DNA of 64,000 nucleotides from Pyrrhoderma lamaoense (Eukaryota > Basidiomycota > Agaricomycetes > Hymenochaetales > Hymenochaetaceae). The stretch lies in the NCBI GenBank assembly GCA_002794735.1, contig NBAZ01000045.1:1-64000 (forward strand). The letters are read 5' to 3'. The translations under genes were made by a program, and so were the position numbers. Each line of letters opens with the position of its first letter. Within the stretch, counting starts at the first letter, position 1. Positions 22,341 through 34,851 of this stretch are shown one piece after another. The notes below the pieces were generated by a model. That model was not told the origin of the DNA and searched no databases. It saw nothing but the letters and a program-made list of their open reading frames with translations.

Positions 22341-24002
22341 TTAGAATACTGTCAGTTTATCTAATGAAATTTGAGGGATGGTGTGTTTCCTCGTACTTGT
22401 AGGGGAGCCGGCTGTAGCGGAAAAATGAAAAGTACTGATTGAATCAGTTGGTATATTGTTACTTAGGATACCTGTCCCTTCTTCAACTTCTACATCTCCA
22501 GCCTCTTTCAGACCCAGAAACATACGGCTTCCGGCGAGACATAAGAGTCCTGGATTCCCGAGAAGATCGAGGATGGCTATCTTCTCAAAATGAATGATTC
22601 GAAAAAGTTGGTTTTGAAACAGCAATGTTTATTGCGGCACAGAAGATAAGACTTCGCCATTTCCTTTATCAGTTTCATTCTATACTTGCATGATAGATAA
22701 AACAACGTACATAAGGTAGTAGATGATCTGATCCTTAATCATTAAGTTTACAAGACTTGATCCTCGGAGACCCGACAACCTCCAATGCGCAATCGTTTTA
22801 AAAAGGGATAGAGACAAAAGAATGAATCCAACAGCTGCTGTTATCACCCTGTCATATCGATTCATACAAACACATCCTATTGTGCAAGTGACAGAATCTC
22901 ACCAGTCAATAAACTTAAAGTAAGCTGCACGACCTAAGTGGGAGGCGTCCGTACCACATATCCTTAGTTCTGGCGTAATAGCAGATCCTTGAACTTTACT
23001 GGATTAGCCTCACTATACTAAATAGAGCATTAAAAACATACCGTGATCTGCTGTAATCACCATACCTGCGAGCGCAAATTTTGTGACCGCTTCACAGATA
23101 ATAAGTGAGTAGAGAGTAATTGATAGTGCTTTGCCTACTAGAGTCAGAGAGTGATATAATATGAGTCTCAATCTACATACTTTTATTCCAAAGCGCAATA
23201 ATCCGGAGCGCCAAAATATCTATACTCTCATTCAGTTATCTCTAGAATCAAGTATGAGCAACGCTTACAATCAACTACAATCTCAACAAAAATATCTGTT
23301 TTGACATCAGCCATATATTATTAGACAGTACTTGAAAGATTATGGATCCACCTGATATGGAGGCGGTTCGGAATGAATAAGAACCTTATACAAAAGTACA
23401 TTAGTTGGTTTCAGAGATGAGAAGACACAAGTACTCACATCTGAGAATTAACAACGGTTAATGAGTAGTTACTTAAAAATGGATTGCAAACATGCATACA
23501 ATTTATTTGTTGCTCCCAGCGTTTGGACTGTAGCAGATTGGATGACTAGCGTTATCTTGGTTTCACGCAATACTTACGAAATAGTTTAGAGATGGCTCCA
23601 AGTATTCCAAAGTAACGATTCTACAGGTCACAATCAGACATCAAAATTAGCAGCAATAGGTGGGAACTGACAATGAAGAAAAGGATATGTGTTGGTTTAT
23701 ACCACTTTTTTGTCTATCATATTGTTAGCTGGAAAACAAAGGCTCGCGAGAAGAGACAAACCCAGAAATACTTTATCTAACAAAATCAATATCAAACTTG
23801 CTATACATACCCATTCCGGCTTAACTTACTTCTTTATCCATGGTTAACACTGGCTTCTATCAGGTTTATCTCGACAATGATGACGAAGAAACGTACCTGT
23901 GTCGTAAGCAAGGAGTGAACAGGTAGCCACTTGTATGCATTGTTGAATATAAATCTGTTGCAAGGTACCTGATACCTTGTCTACATACTCGATGAAAGAC
24001 AT
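22341..24002 (-). CDS. DUF6533-type integral membrane protein, copy 3
   Basis: Begins M-S-F-I-E-Y-V-D (24002), one of the copies with a Y-V-D start rather than Y-Y-S-T. Core exons are open: W-Y-K-P-T-H-I-L-F-F, then L-F-K-T-I-A-H-W and I-K-D-Q-I-I-Y-Y, and A-G-S-R-M-F-L-G-L-K-E-A-G in the last exon. The intron before the V-I-T-A helix uses GTGAGA, as in copies 9, 10, 12 and 14. The upstream block has ATA in place of its ATG, so if that block is an exon this copy lacks its start. Confidence 0.72.
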
Positions 24003-24759
24003 AATTTGTGAGGAATGGAGTAGATTAGGCGAGGGTAAGTATGTCGGAGTGGGTGTAAGTATATATATACTATAACTACTGTATGCGATTATACAATAGA
24101 AACATGTTTTACTGCGTACTTCTGTGGGAGATTTCACCTTTTCTGAGCACTAAGATGTCGCATTTTGCATGGAAGGCTTCTATATCTGATCGAAGTGATT
24201 CAAGTTGCTATTTCTGATACGATATCATCTCACCAATGCTTCCAGCGAGTCTTCCCATGATACGGAAATACCTCGCACTTATCTGTAGATAGACCAGGTT
24301 CAGTTCTTTCCGGCTTATCCGTTTAAAATTTAGGAGGATATGATGCTATAGTCAAATGATGCATTTCACATCTGAGCTATGAAGTGGTGAGCAACAGAGG
24401 AGATATTGTGACAGATACTTTAGAAATGTAAGGTAAGGAGGTAAGGCATACGTTTCGGAGTGCTGATGAGAAGTACACAACTGATCCTATCATAGTATTC
24501 AATCCACTAGACTGATCTCCGCACGTCTCTCACGACTCACGTTGTACACAACTCTATTTATTGCAATGTCTATTCAAGTAGTGTCGAAGACAGAAATATA
24601 TATCGTTGAGACGAGGCACGATCAAATTATTTTTAATACATATCCACTATAATACCGTATCTGCCATCTCTACGCATGTCATGTGATCTCTTGTTTCTCT
24701 CCTTCTTTTCTCTTATGGGAGTGTGCCTCATGACCCGTTGCTCTCAATCACGCCCATTG
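24003..24759. other. Upstream region of copy 3 and unit spacer
   Basis: No gene is seen. The block AGACGAGGCACGATCAAA (about 24611) and the CTCTACGCATGTCA block (about 24669) recur before several peroxiredoxin fragments and mark the left end of that part of the unit. Confidence 0.45.
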
Positions 24760-25640
24760 ACCTTGTCCTTGAAATGGCGGTCGTCGCGCCGTTGGAGGGA
24801 AGGGCACGTCAAAATCCTGGCTATTCGACCATATTTCTTTATCTATCATAACTTAAGCAATTTGAATTTGAACTACACAACGAGGACTCTGCCTTCATCT
24901 GCCTGCATTCATAGAGTCCAAAACAACACTTTAGGCGTCAGTACCGAATCTTACATTTTTATACCGCTTAACTTCAAAAGCTTGATAACGATTAGGCCTG
25001 TTTTGAAGATGCTGACTCAAGCGGACGAGAATATGAAGACCACTAGAGATTGGAGTGTTGCTTGATGAGATTGTTGTGCTGAGAGAATTGTATTTCGTTG
25101 ACCCAAATGGGACTCTTCGGTGAGTGCTTGAGATTGTCTTTGGTTATGGATGAATGTTATATGGTTTTGCTGCACTCTGGTTTCTTTCTCTTTTTAACAT
25201 CCGTTCTGTGTCTTTCGATGCTTCTTCCTCACACTCCTTACTCCCTCTCATCAAACGATGCGCACATTTATTTGAGCTTATTTATGGCATCCATCGTATA
25301 CGCTATGACGGTCTTCTCTTCCACACTTCATATCGCCGCATACCTTAACACGTATCTCCTTGCCAATTTTTTCTTTCTCATCCTCCTCCTCTCTTCTATC
25401 ACTAAGTCATGAGCTCTTCGATCCTCCTTCTTTTTCCTCCTACCTCTCCCTCCTCCTTCTCCCTCTTCCTTAACACCCACCCATCATGATCTCCCCACAA
25501 CCCAATTTCCTCAACATCATAAACTCCACACACATACGTACAACTAAACAATTCCTCCCAATCAGCCTCTCAGTCGAAGATGCAATCCGTCTTGTCAAAA
25601 GTGTTTCACTTTACGGACAAATGTAGTGGGATCTTTATTG
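24760..25640 (+). pseudogene. Decayed peroxiredoxin copy (psi-1)
   Basis: 24885-25118 aligns with exon 2 of the intact gene: the peroxidatic region is reduced to C-C-T-T-C-A-T-C-T-G-C, the [12 protein letters not shown] part is shifted in frame, and the exon ends in ACTCTTCGGTGAGT like the parent. A pyrimidine-rich intron 2 follows, then a piece of exon 3 (25566-25624; CTCTCAGTCGAAGATGCAATCCG). Internal deletions and stops rule out function. Intron 1 remnants lie just before exon 2. Confidence 0.8.
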
Positions 25641-26246
25641 GCTGAATCTGAACCTAAGTTTTGTGCTATTTTGTTATTTTGTTCCGATGTCTTGCCTCCT
25701 TGATTGACTTCTCAATTCCATACTCCTCGTTCTTTATTCGTCCTTCTATTCTCATCTTTTCACTCGCCTTTTTGCTCTATACTATGTGCACTACTATTAT
25801 AATCGTAATCGCAACGTGTCGTAACTACAAACTCAAACTCAGACATCGACCTCATTCTCTGGGGCGGATCCCGAACTCGTACTAGCTTAACCCTTCTCTG
25901 CCCTTTTTCTGAATGAGGTCAACTGCTCACTACTTGCTCCCTTCCTCCATTCCATCTCAAAATTCCAAGAGACTTACAGAAAACACACACAAAAATGAAT
26001 TGAATCGAATTGATCGAATACTCGGATAGTTGGTCATACGAACTAAAGCTTACGTACGCGCGTGTCTGTCTACCTACATCACTGACCCCGTCACTGTTAT
26101 CCCCTTCCAAAAAGCCATTCGTGTCAACTTCAATAAACTCGCTATCAAAAAGAGTCATTCACTACGCAAAAATGCTAGGGAGACTTGCTTGTGGATCGGT
26201 CTAGATCTCTATGTCTATAAGAAGAGTGTCAGCTTATTTATTGAAA
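25641..26246. other. Spacer and 3' flank of DUF6533 copy 4
   Basis: Continues the peroxiredoxin 3' flank and then the shared 3' flank block with TCTATAAGAAGA (26214). Open frames at 26010-26314 are not supported by any family. Confidence 0.45.
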
Positions 26247-27884
26247 CTAAGAGAGTTGCGTGCTTCTCATACTTGGTGAAGAGCTGGCTGGAGTGGCGAA
26301 ATGAAGTACACTGATAGTACTAGTTGGGATACTGTTACTTGGAAGATCCGTCCCTTCATTAACTCCAACGTCTCCGGCCTTTTTGAGATTTAGGAACATG
26401 CGACTTCCGAAGAGGCATAGGAGGCCAGGGTCTCCGAGAGCAAGAATAATGGCTGCCCCTCTTGAGAAAATGATTCAAAAAAGCCGGTTCTTGTTCTAGC
26501 GATGTTTATTGTACTACTAATTATAAGTCTTTGACATTAATACTGTTCAGCTTCATTGCGTACTTGCATAAGAAATCAAAGGAGCATACATAAGATAGTA
26601 GATGGTCTGATCCTTTATCATCATGTTTACAAGATTAGATCCTTTGAGACCCGATAATCTCCAATGCTCGATCGTTTTGAAAAATGCCAAAGACAAAAGA
26701 ATGAATCCAATGGCTGTTGTCATTACCCTGTAACAAAGGTTCACATGAGCACATAATATTATATGAGCACTTGAATCTAACCAATCAATGAATCGAAAGT
26801 TAACTGATTTCTCTAGCTGACTACTAGATGCACCGCAATTTAATAAGTCCCCCGTGAGGGGATAAGCTCGAACTTTACTGTATTAACCTTAATACTGTCC
26901 TTAGGAGCATACTGAACAATACCTTTCCCCACTGTGATCCACATACCCATGAGCGCAAATTTTGCAATTGCTTCGCAGATAATAAGTGTGTAGAGAGTAA
27001 TCGTTAATGATTTACCTACTAGAGTCAGAGAGTGACACAATCAGAGTCCAATATACATACTTTTATTCCAAAGCGCAAGAACTCGCAGTGTCATAATGTC
27101 TACATTCTCGTTTAGTCATCTCTAGACTGAAGTATAAAGAGATCTCACAGTCTATTATTACCTCAACAAAAATATCTGTTTAGACGTTAGCTATGTGTTA
27201 TCAGACAGAATGTAGAAACAAATGAACCCACTTGATATAGAGACGGTCCAGACCGAATAGGAGCCTTAAACAAAAGCACATTATTTGGTTTCAAAAATAA
27301 TGAAATATTAGCTCTCACATCTAGAGTTTACAAGAATAATTCAGTAACTATTTCAGAATGAGCTGTAAGTATCCACACAGCTCATTTGTTGCTCCCAGTG
27401 TTTGGACTGTAGCATGTTGGATGAAAAGCGCTATCTTGGTTCTACGCATGACTCACGAAATAGGTTTGAGATGGTTCCAAATATACCTATGTAACGATTC
27501 TACAGGTCACATTTAGATATATTTATGAACAGCAATAGCTGAGAACTGACAAAGAAGAAGAGGATATGTGTTGGCCTATACCACTTTTTTTTCTACAACA
27601 CTTTTAGCCAGAGGACAAAGTTTCACAAGAACGGACAAACCCAGAAGTACTTTATCTAAAAACATCATTATTATACTTGATATATATCCTCCAGCTCCGG
27701 TTAAACTTACTTCTCTACTCATAGTCAGTGCTATCTTACATCAGATGTAACTCGAGCATGTATGATGGAGAGACATACTTGTGTCATAAACAAGGAGTGA
27801 ACAGATAACCACTTGTATACATTGTTGAATGAAAAGCCCACGCAAGAGATATGATATCTCGGTTGAAGGGTATTGAAAAGACAT
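26247..27884 (-). CDS. DUF6533-type integral membrane protein, copy 4
   Basis: Starts M-S-F-Q-Y-P-S-T (27884); stop TAG at 26247-26249. The last exon reads G-D-P-G-L-L-C-L-F-G-S-R-M-F-L-N-L-K-K-A-G-D without a break. The exon before the V-M-T-T helix reads V-R-A-Y-P-L-T-G-D-L-L-N-C-G, keeping the conserved Cys. The L-R-V exon ends in L-A-L-W and joins an I-C-E-A-I-A-K-F helix. The conserved upstream block (M-T-S-F-F-T-I-L-N-F) has a GTAAGA donor. No lesion was seen. Confidence 0.73.
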
Positions 27885-28559
27885 GGTTTGCGGACGGGGA
27901 GAAATCGATGGGGGAAGTAGATAGAAGAAAGTGAGGTTAGAGTACTATATTATTGGTTTCTATGGAATATATCCGGTGCTTGTGATCTCAATGATGGAAT
28001 CATGATATGACAGAAAAAAATACAATAGTCTTACCTTTCTCGAGTTTAAAAAAGTTGAGAATAGTAAAAAAGGAAGTCATATCTGATTGAGCTGGGTCAA
28101 AATGCCGATATCGATAGACAATCATTCTATCAGTCCTTTCACCAGATTGTAACTCTCAGATTTGACATGGGACGAAATTGTACTGATTGATAGATGAGTT
28201 ATCTCCTTTCCTACATGAACAAATAGTCATCAAGAGTATCCGATGCCATAGCTCAAATGATACTTTAAATATTTAAGCTATACGATGGTGTCTAAGAGGA
28301 AATATCATGACAGCTATTTGTACAATATAATTAGTATGTATATCAGCATACTAGGGCACTATTCGTATCTCATAGCTCATTCTGAGCGCACTCCTGAGTC
28401 ACTCATTGCATATAGTTCTCATTTGAGTAATATCGAAGCCACAAAAAGGTAAATCATCAAGAAGGGGCACGATTAACTATGTTATGTCTGTTCTTCCCAA
28501 CTCTATGCATGTCACGAAGGTTCACAATTTTCATTAGCCCTCTTCTTCCCACCGATGTG
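27885..28559. other. Spacer upstream of copy 4
   Basis: Shared upstream region (conserved ATG block near 28073) followed by unit spacer with the AAGAAGGGGCACGATTAACTA block. No gene is seen. Confidence 0.45.
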
Positions 28560-28732
28560 ACTACTCCCTTTTACTCATGGGCTTGGGCTGTGCGCCTCAC
28601 GCGTCGTTACTCTCCTTTCCACCCCATGATCATCATTCTTGGGCTGTGGTACGTCGTGCTGTTTAAGGTTTAGGACACGTCAAAATCCTGGCGTAATCTA
28701 CTTTCTTTCCTGATCTAATTCAATCTGAGGTG
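28560..28732 (+). pseudogene. Short peroxiredoxin remnant (exon 1 end / intron 1)
   Basis: CTTTCCACCCCATGAT resembles the end of exon 1, and CACGTCAAAATCCTGGCGTAAT resembles intron 1 (TGATAACCTTTCTGGCGTAT in the parent). Exons 2 and 3 are absent: the sequence runs straight into a DUF6533 last-exon fragment. This marks a deletion or unequal-exchange junction at about 28730. Confidence 0.5.
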
Positions 28733-28935
28733 CTACATACTTCTCATGCTTCAGAGGAGCTGGCAGAGGTGGCGAAGTGAAGGGCACTGATAGTAACAGT
28801 TGGGATAATGTTACTTGGAACAACCGTTCCTGCATCTACTTTATTATCCCGGCTTCTTTGCGATTCAGAAACATACAAGCTCCAATGAGACATAGGAATT
28901 TGGGGCTCCCGAGAAGATTAAATAAGACGGCTCGC
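28733..28935 (-). pseudogene. DUF6533 last-exon fragment
   Basis: Matches the final exon of the array genes (minus strand, in place of the G-S-R-M-F-L-N motif) but has no upstream exons. It stops at 28935 and is followed directly by a second 3' flank and by copy 5. Confidence 0.7.
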
Positions 28936-29002
28936 TTGAGGATCCGTCTGAGTCTCTTTGTCTATAAGAAGAAAGTCAGTCGCCATATTAAGAATTAGAG
29001 AG

Positions 29003-30632
29003 TTATGTGCTTCTCATACCTGGAGAGGAGATGGCTGGAGCAGCGAAGTAAAGGTCACTGATAGTATGAGTTGGAATATTGTTACTTGGAATACCCGTCC
29101 CTTCATTAACTTTAGCATCTCCAGCCTCCTTCAGACTCAAGAACATTCGACTTCCAACGAGACATAAGAAGCCAGGGTCCCCAAGGGCACTAAGGATAAC
29201 CGCCTTCTCCATGGAAGATGAACCTAGAAAGCTGATTTTCGTGCTAGCGATGCTTATTGTGCTACAAAACATAAGTCTTTGACCATTATACTATTCAACT
29301 TCATTGCGTCTTGCATAAGAAATTAAAAGAGCATACATAAGATAATAGATGATTTGATCCTTTATCACCATGTTTACAAGATTAGATCCTTTAAGACCCG
29401 ATAATCGCCAATGCTCGATCGCTTTGTAGAATGCCAAAGACAAAAGAATGAATCCAATGGCTGTTGTTATCACCCTGTAATAGTTGTTCATATAAGCAAA
29501 TAATCACTCGTGAGCACTTGGATCTAACCAACTAATGAATTGAAAGTAAACTGAATGCCCTAGACCGTCTGTACCGCAAGTTACTAATTCACCTATGAGA
29601 GGATAAGCTCGAACTTTACTGGATTAGCCTTAATACTGTCCTAAGCAGTGACTAAACCATACCTTGCTCCACTGTGAGCCCTATACCCACGAGTACAAGT
29701 TTTGCAACCGCTTCACAGATAATAAGTGAGTAGAGAATGATCGACAGTAGTTTACCTACTAGAGTCAGAGAATATTACAATCAAAATCCAGTTTACATAC
29801 TTTTGTTCCAAAGTGCAATAATTCGTAATGCCAAGATATCTGCACTCTCTTTCAGATATCTCTAGACTCAAGTATGGAAGAATCTCACAGTCTATCATGA
29901 CTTCGACGATAATATCTGTTTTGACCTTAGCTTTACGCTATTAGACAGAATGTAGAAACAATTGGACCCACCTGATATAGAGGCGGTCTCGAATGAATAG
30001 GAGCCTTATACATAATGTATTATCAGTTTCAGTTTCAGAGATGAGAAGAGACTGCTATTCACATCTAGAGTTTACAAGAAACAATCAGTAGCTATTTCAG
30101 AGTGAGTTGTAAATATACACACAGCTCATTTGTTGCTCCAATTGATAGGACTGTAGTATGTAGGATGAATATCTCTATCTTGGCGCTGAGCTAGACTCAC
30201 GAGTTACTCTAGAGATGGCTCCAAATATTCCGATATAACGGTTCTACAAGTCGCCATCAGATTCTCATATGAAGAGCGAGAGCTGGGAACTGACAACGAA
30301 GAAGAGGATATGCGTTGGTCTATACCAATTTTTTGTCTAAAACATTGTTAGCCAGAGGACAAAGTTTCACGAGAATAGACTAACCCAGAAATACTTGATC
30401 TATCAAGATCAATGTCAGTCTTTCCATGTGTTCTCTAGCTCAAACTACTTAGACTTACTTCCTTATCCATAGTCAACGCTGATTTATATTAGATGTATCT
30501 CGAGTATGTATGATGAGGGGACGTACTTGTTTCATAGACGAGAAGTGAGCAGATAGCCACTTGTACACAATTCTGAACAAAATTCTGTTGTAAATCATCT
30601 GATATCTCGATTGAATAGTAGTTTATAGGCAT
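29003..30632 (-). CDS. DUF6533-type integral membrane protein, copy 5
   Basis: Starts M-P-I-N-Y-Y-S (30632). The exon with V-R-A-Y-P-L-I-G-E-L-V-T-C-G is open and ends at a GTTAGATCC donor; a TGA just after it falls in the intron, not in coding sequence. That stop is useful proof that the V-I-T-T helix begins a new exon in the whole family. The last exon ends S-S-P-G-M-R-S-T. No clear lesion. Confidence 0.7.
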
Positions 30633-31229
30633 AGTTTGTGAACGAAGAAGAAAATGGGGAAAGTAAGTCAAAGGGAGTGTTTGTGCAGTGAGAGTACCAT
30701 ATAGCTAATTTATATAGAGGATATTTGTGCATGGTCGCAATGATGGAATCATAATCTGACAAACATATTTCAGTAAGTTTTAGCTTTTCGAGTTTCTCAA
30801 AATGTGAGAATTGTAGAAAAGTCATCCATATCTGAACGAGTTGAATCAAGTTGCTGACATCGATAAAATATCATTTTATCACTACTTCCATTGAGTTCTA
30901 ACCCTCAGATTTGACATTGAACGTAATAATACTGATTGATAGATGGATCAAGTTCTTTTCTATTTGACCATATAGATTACAAGTGTGTCTGATGTTACTG
31001 CTCAAATAGTGCATTCAATAACTGAAATAAGTTGTACTAGACGACAGAGAAGATATCATGACTCAGGCTGTACAACATTCGCACCGCATACAATCAATAA
31101 CAATGTTTATTTAGGTATCAGCGAAGCCACAAAAAGAAATAAATCCCTAAGAAGATGCACGTCAAACTGTTCTCGATTCATATCCGCTATATTGTATCCT
31201 CCTTCCAACCCTACGCGTGTCACAGAAGC
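30633..31229. other. Spacer upstream of copy 5
   Basis: Upstream region of copy 5; the conserved block is present (ATGGATGACTTTTCTAC on the minus strand near 30828). The following unit spacer contains the CACAAAAAGAAATAAATC block. No gene is seen. Confidence 0.4.
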
Positions 31230-31640
31230 TCTCATTTCTCTTTCCCCCCCTTCTTCTACCTTATGTTGGTACTCCAATTCCCTTATGAGCTTGGGCTGTG
31301 TACCTTGTGCCACGTTACTCTTATTTACGCCCCGGTGATCTTGTCTTAGGGCTCCACACATATATCGTGGGGCATCAGCACCTGCTCTTACTTCTCTCAC
31401 CTTGATCTTCTCCCACCTTGATTGAATACAGAAGCTTTGTAACAAGAGTGGTCTGAGGCCTGAGGTTGCAACTTCTAGATTTAAAGAGTATAAAGATCGC
31501 TAGGGACTATAATGTGCTATTTGATGGGTGGGCTACATTCAAGTGACTGTTTATCAATGATCTGAATTGGATGCTTTGGTGATTGCTTGAGATTGTCTTG
31601 AGTGTGGATGGATGCTGTACGGTTTTCTACTGCTATACTC
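31230..31640 (+). pseudogene. Decayed peroxiredoxin copy (psi-2)
   Basis: 31440-31582 aligns with exon 2 (ACAAGAGTGGTCTGAGGCCTGA, then TATAAAGATCGCTAGGGACTAT) and ends at a weakened TTTGGTGATTG donor. The peroxidatic-Cys region and exon 3 are missing. LTR B lies 150 bp downstream. Confidence 0.75.
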
Positions 31641-31786
31641 AGGCCTTCTCAATCACGCCTCGTCCTCATCCTCATACATTAACATTCATTTCCCTTACAC
31701 AATTTCCTTTCTTATGTAGATTTTAACCGTTTCTCGTAAGCTTCTTCCTTCAATTCAAAGGTCATCTTCAATCTTTCCCATAACGC

Positions 31787-32458
31787 CGAAAACTTAACCT
31801 TAGGCCAGGGTGGACCTTTGAGTCGTATTTAGTGGCGAGGACTTGGGGTGTAGAGTCTGCCCACAGCAGACACAATGCTCGGCTAAGATTTGGGGGCTAA
31901 ATAGCGAGATACTCGACCTCGGCCGTCCAGCCGAGATCTCGGTCGGACCGTAGAGAAAGATAGAGACCTTGAGGCGAGCTGAGACTTCACAGACCAGTAA
32001 AGCAGTAGAAATGTATAGAACAGAACCCCGACCTAGGCTGTAGTTTGAGACATAAGTGTATGTATTTCAGTCCTCCTGGACGACTTGCAGTACGGTCAGA
32101 GCGTTACAAGCGCGTCCGGGCAGCCTAATTAAGCAGTAGAGTAGTAGATAAAGAGTACAGGCGAATATCAAAGAGCTACTTTGGGGACGGGGGGTTGAAT
32201 AGTTTGTTAGGGGGTTCACTGATGAACTACGGACTCAAGTCTGGAGGTTTATATCCCACTGGACGAAAGGTTTAAGCTATCAGAAACGGGATGTATATAT
32301 AAATAAACCCCATCCTTGAGTAAGAGGAGAAAGTGACACTAAATAGTAAGAGAAATGAATGAGACGTGCGGCCGAGTAGTAGCAATGGATTTTCCGCCCG
32401 AGTTGGAAGGTGCATTATAAATGTACTACGACCGGCCAAACACTTAGCTGGTCCTACA
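31787..32458 (-). mobile_element. Solo LTR-like element B
   Basis: About 672 bp, same family and orientation as element A, but the terminal TG is now CG. It lacks about 80 bp around the TATA region. A conserved internal block (GACGACTTGCAGTACGGTCAG, 32089) is shared with the other copies. No target-site duplication is visible. Confidence 0.6.
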
Positions 32459-32649
32459 TGACGGTAAAGTCGAACAATGCTTTTGAATTTTTGAGATACA
32501 AGCCAGTGTCCAAGGGAAGACATTGTGGCTTTTATTTGCACAAATATATTTGTATGTGCTAAGTGGTACGTGACGAGTGCTACACACTGTAACACAGTTT
32601 ATTCTATAAAGCTGCTGAGGTGGTATCCAGATAACTCTCAAGGTGAATG

Positions 32650-34215
32650 CCGGACACTCTTCTTTTCACTCTGGGTGACTGCTCCCTTTCTCTTACATAA
32701 GCTTGTACAATACCCCTCACCATTACCCTCCTTTCCGACCCGGTGGTCTTGTCCTTGGGCTGTGGAACGTCATGATGTTAGAGGATGGGAACCCACTAAA
32801 ACCTTGGCATATTCTACTATCCTTCTCTATCTAAAATAAATATGAGACTTATTTCACCAGACATCAGGGGCCTTGCCTTCATCTGCCGCTCATTCATAGA
32901 GCTCGACACATCCGTTAAGGCGTCAGCACCAACTCTCTCGCCTCGCTTGGGCAGGGTGGTCTGAGTTTTGGTTTGAATATGCTACTCTTGGCGGATAAAA
33001 TGAAGATCGCTGGGAATATGGTGTGTTGCTTGATGAGGGGTGTTGCATTGATAGGACTGTTTTTTATTGAATCAAAGATATAAAAGGGACCCTTCGGTGA
33101 GTGCTTGGGGAATGGGCTTGGATGATATACCGCAGTTGCTAACGTCCGATTTTCTTTTCAATTCCGTTCTGTGTTTCTTGATGCCTCATGCCTCTTGATC
33201 CCCGCACCATACGATGCACGTTTATGCTTGGACTTAATGGTATCCTCCCGCAAACGTTATACACAGGTCTTTTCATATCGTCTCATTCATTAATGTGCAC
33301 TTTCTTGACTTTTCTTTTCCTCATGTCTTTCTCTTTTGCACGTAAATCTCGTCCGTTTCTCATAAACTTCCTTCTCATATCCTTCCTTCCATATCTCCCT
33401 ATACCCTCCTTTTCACTCCCTATCTTTCCCATATACTTCATTTTTCTCTTACTCCTTCCTTGTCGTCGAGATTTATCGACCCGCCTTCTCTTTCCTCCCT
33501 CCTCTAACACCCACCCATCACAATCCACCACGTCTCAACAATACAAAGTCCTGAACGTCCATAGACTGTATGCACACTCATATACATACTTACACAATTA
33601 CACATTCACCGCCAAATGACCATGGAAGACCTCCTAGTCCATCGCTTGGTCGAAGAAACGACTTAACTCTTCATGCGTTCCAGTTCACGGATAAATATAT
33701 TGATATCTGTTCTGGGAGTTGGAAGGGAGGTGAGCCGACGATAAAGGCTTATTCTAAGGGATCTGTTGAGTTTATGCTAGTGCGAATGCAAGCTGTGTGA
33801 ATAAAGGTGAGCATATCAATGATTGCCTTTTGATTTCCGCAATTTGTTTTGTCCTTCATACACACGAAAAAAGGGTCTCGTTTTTTATACTTAATCCTGC
33901 TAGATCTTTTTCTTTTCTTTTTACTGTTCTACCCTTCTCACGAACAACATCAGCCTTTTACTTACCTCTAATTCTTTCTTTCATCTTGTTTGAGATGATC
34001 TGGTTTCTTTAATTGCTCCCTATCCACTCACTTTCTATTACTCTCTCCAAAACATGTACTCTCGTCCTACACACCCTATTCTTGTCGCCCCTCCTCGTAC
34101 TTTTCTACGTGCTTATGCTATGCTATGCGCGATTCCCTCCCCTTACCCTGTCGTCTGTCTGTATCGTTCCTGTTATGTGCCCAAATCATCAAAAAATCAT
34201 AAATTCGTCCCTTGT
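32650..34215 (+). pseudogene. Most complete decayed peroxiredoxin copy (psi-3)
   Basis: Exon 2 (about 32866-33096), intron 2 with its pyrimidine-rich stretch, and exon 3 (about 33611-33806) can all be followed. Exon 3 keeps TTCCAGTTCACGGATAAATA (F-Q-F-T-D-K-Y) and a GAATAAAG/GTGAGC donor at the position where the parent has GTAAGC. The 3' flank to 34215 matches 12690-12960 of the parent. Many indels, including a short insertion before the exon 2 donor, destroy the frame. Confidence 0.82.
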
Positions 34216-34851
34216 CAACATAAAATTAGAAGGTTCAGAAGGAATGCCATTATACAGCTTGTTGAACTCATTAAAATAGCGGACTTAATCGGATGCGACA
34301 CCGTTATCCCTTTCACATAGGCCTATAATGCTACAAGCGAGTGTCTCATTAACAAAAGGGGTTATTTGCAGCGGGAGTCTAGAAGGGGGATGGGGGGTGA
34401 CTAACTTTAACTGAGACACTTTGTACTTCTCATACGTGGAGAGAGGCTGATTGGAATAGCGGAAATAAGATTGCTGATCTATTTGGCTAGTATATCGTAA
34501 CCCTCATTCTACATTCTGTTATTCCTCTTTTCAATTCCAAGACTTCCGTAGTCATGTTCATACAGTAATATATACAAAGAGAAAAGTCCCTAATAAGAAG
34601 CATGATCGATTATTATTAACTATCTGCTTCTTCCAACTCTACATCCGAGATCCTCCTTTTCCTCATCCTCTCTTTCTGTCTTCATCGCTGACTTCAGGAT
34701 TATTATACTTTAAACAGAGCCGCTAGTGTCACCATCAATAAACTCGTTATCCAAAAGAGTCATTCACTACGCTAAGATTCTAGGGTGGCTTTCTTGAGGA
34801 TTGTCATGAGTCTCTGAGTCTATAAGGGAGAAGTCAATTTATCTACTGAGA
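34216..34851. other. Spacer with a short DUF6533 last-exon remnant
   Basis: 34420-34490 matches the extreme 3' part of the last exon on the minus strand (CTTCTCATACGTGGAGAG...). It is followed by unit spacer and the 3' flank of copy 6. No gene is seen. Confidence 0.5.

Noticed and set aside
29505..29520. Apparent premature TGA in DUF6533 copy 5
   Set aside because: All copies have a GTTAGA, GTGAGA or GTAAGA donor just before this place and a CAG acceptor before the helix, so the stop is intronic.
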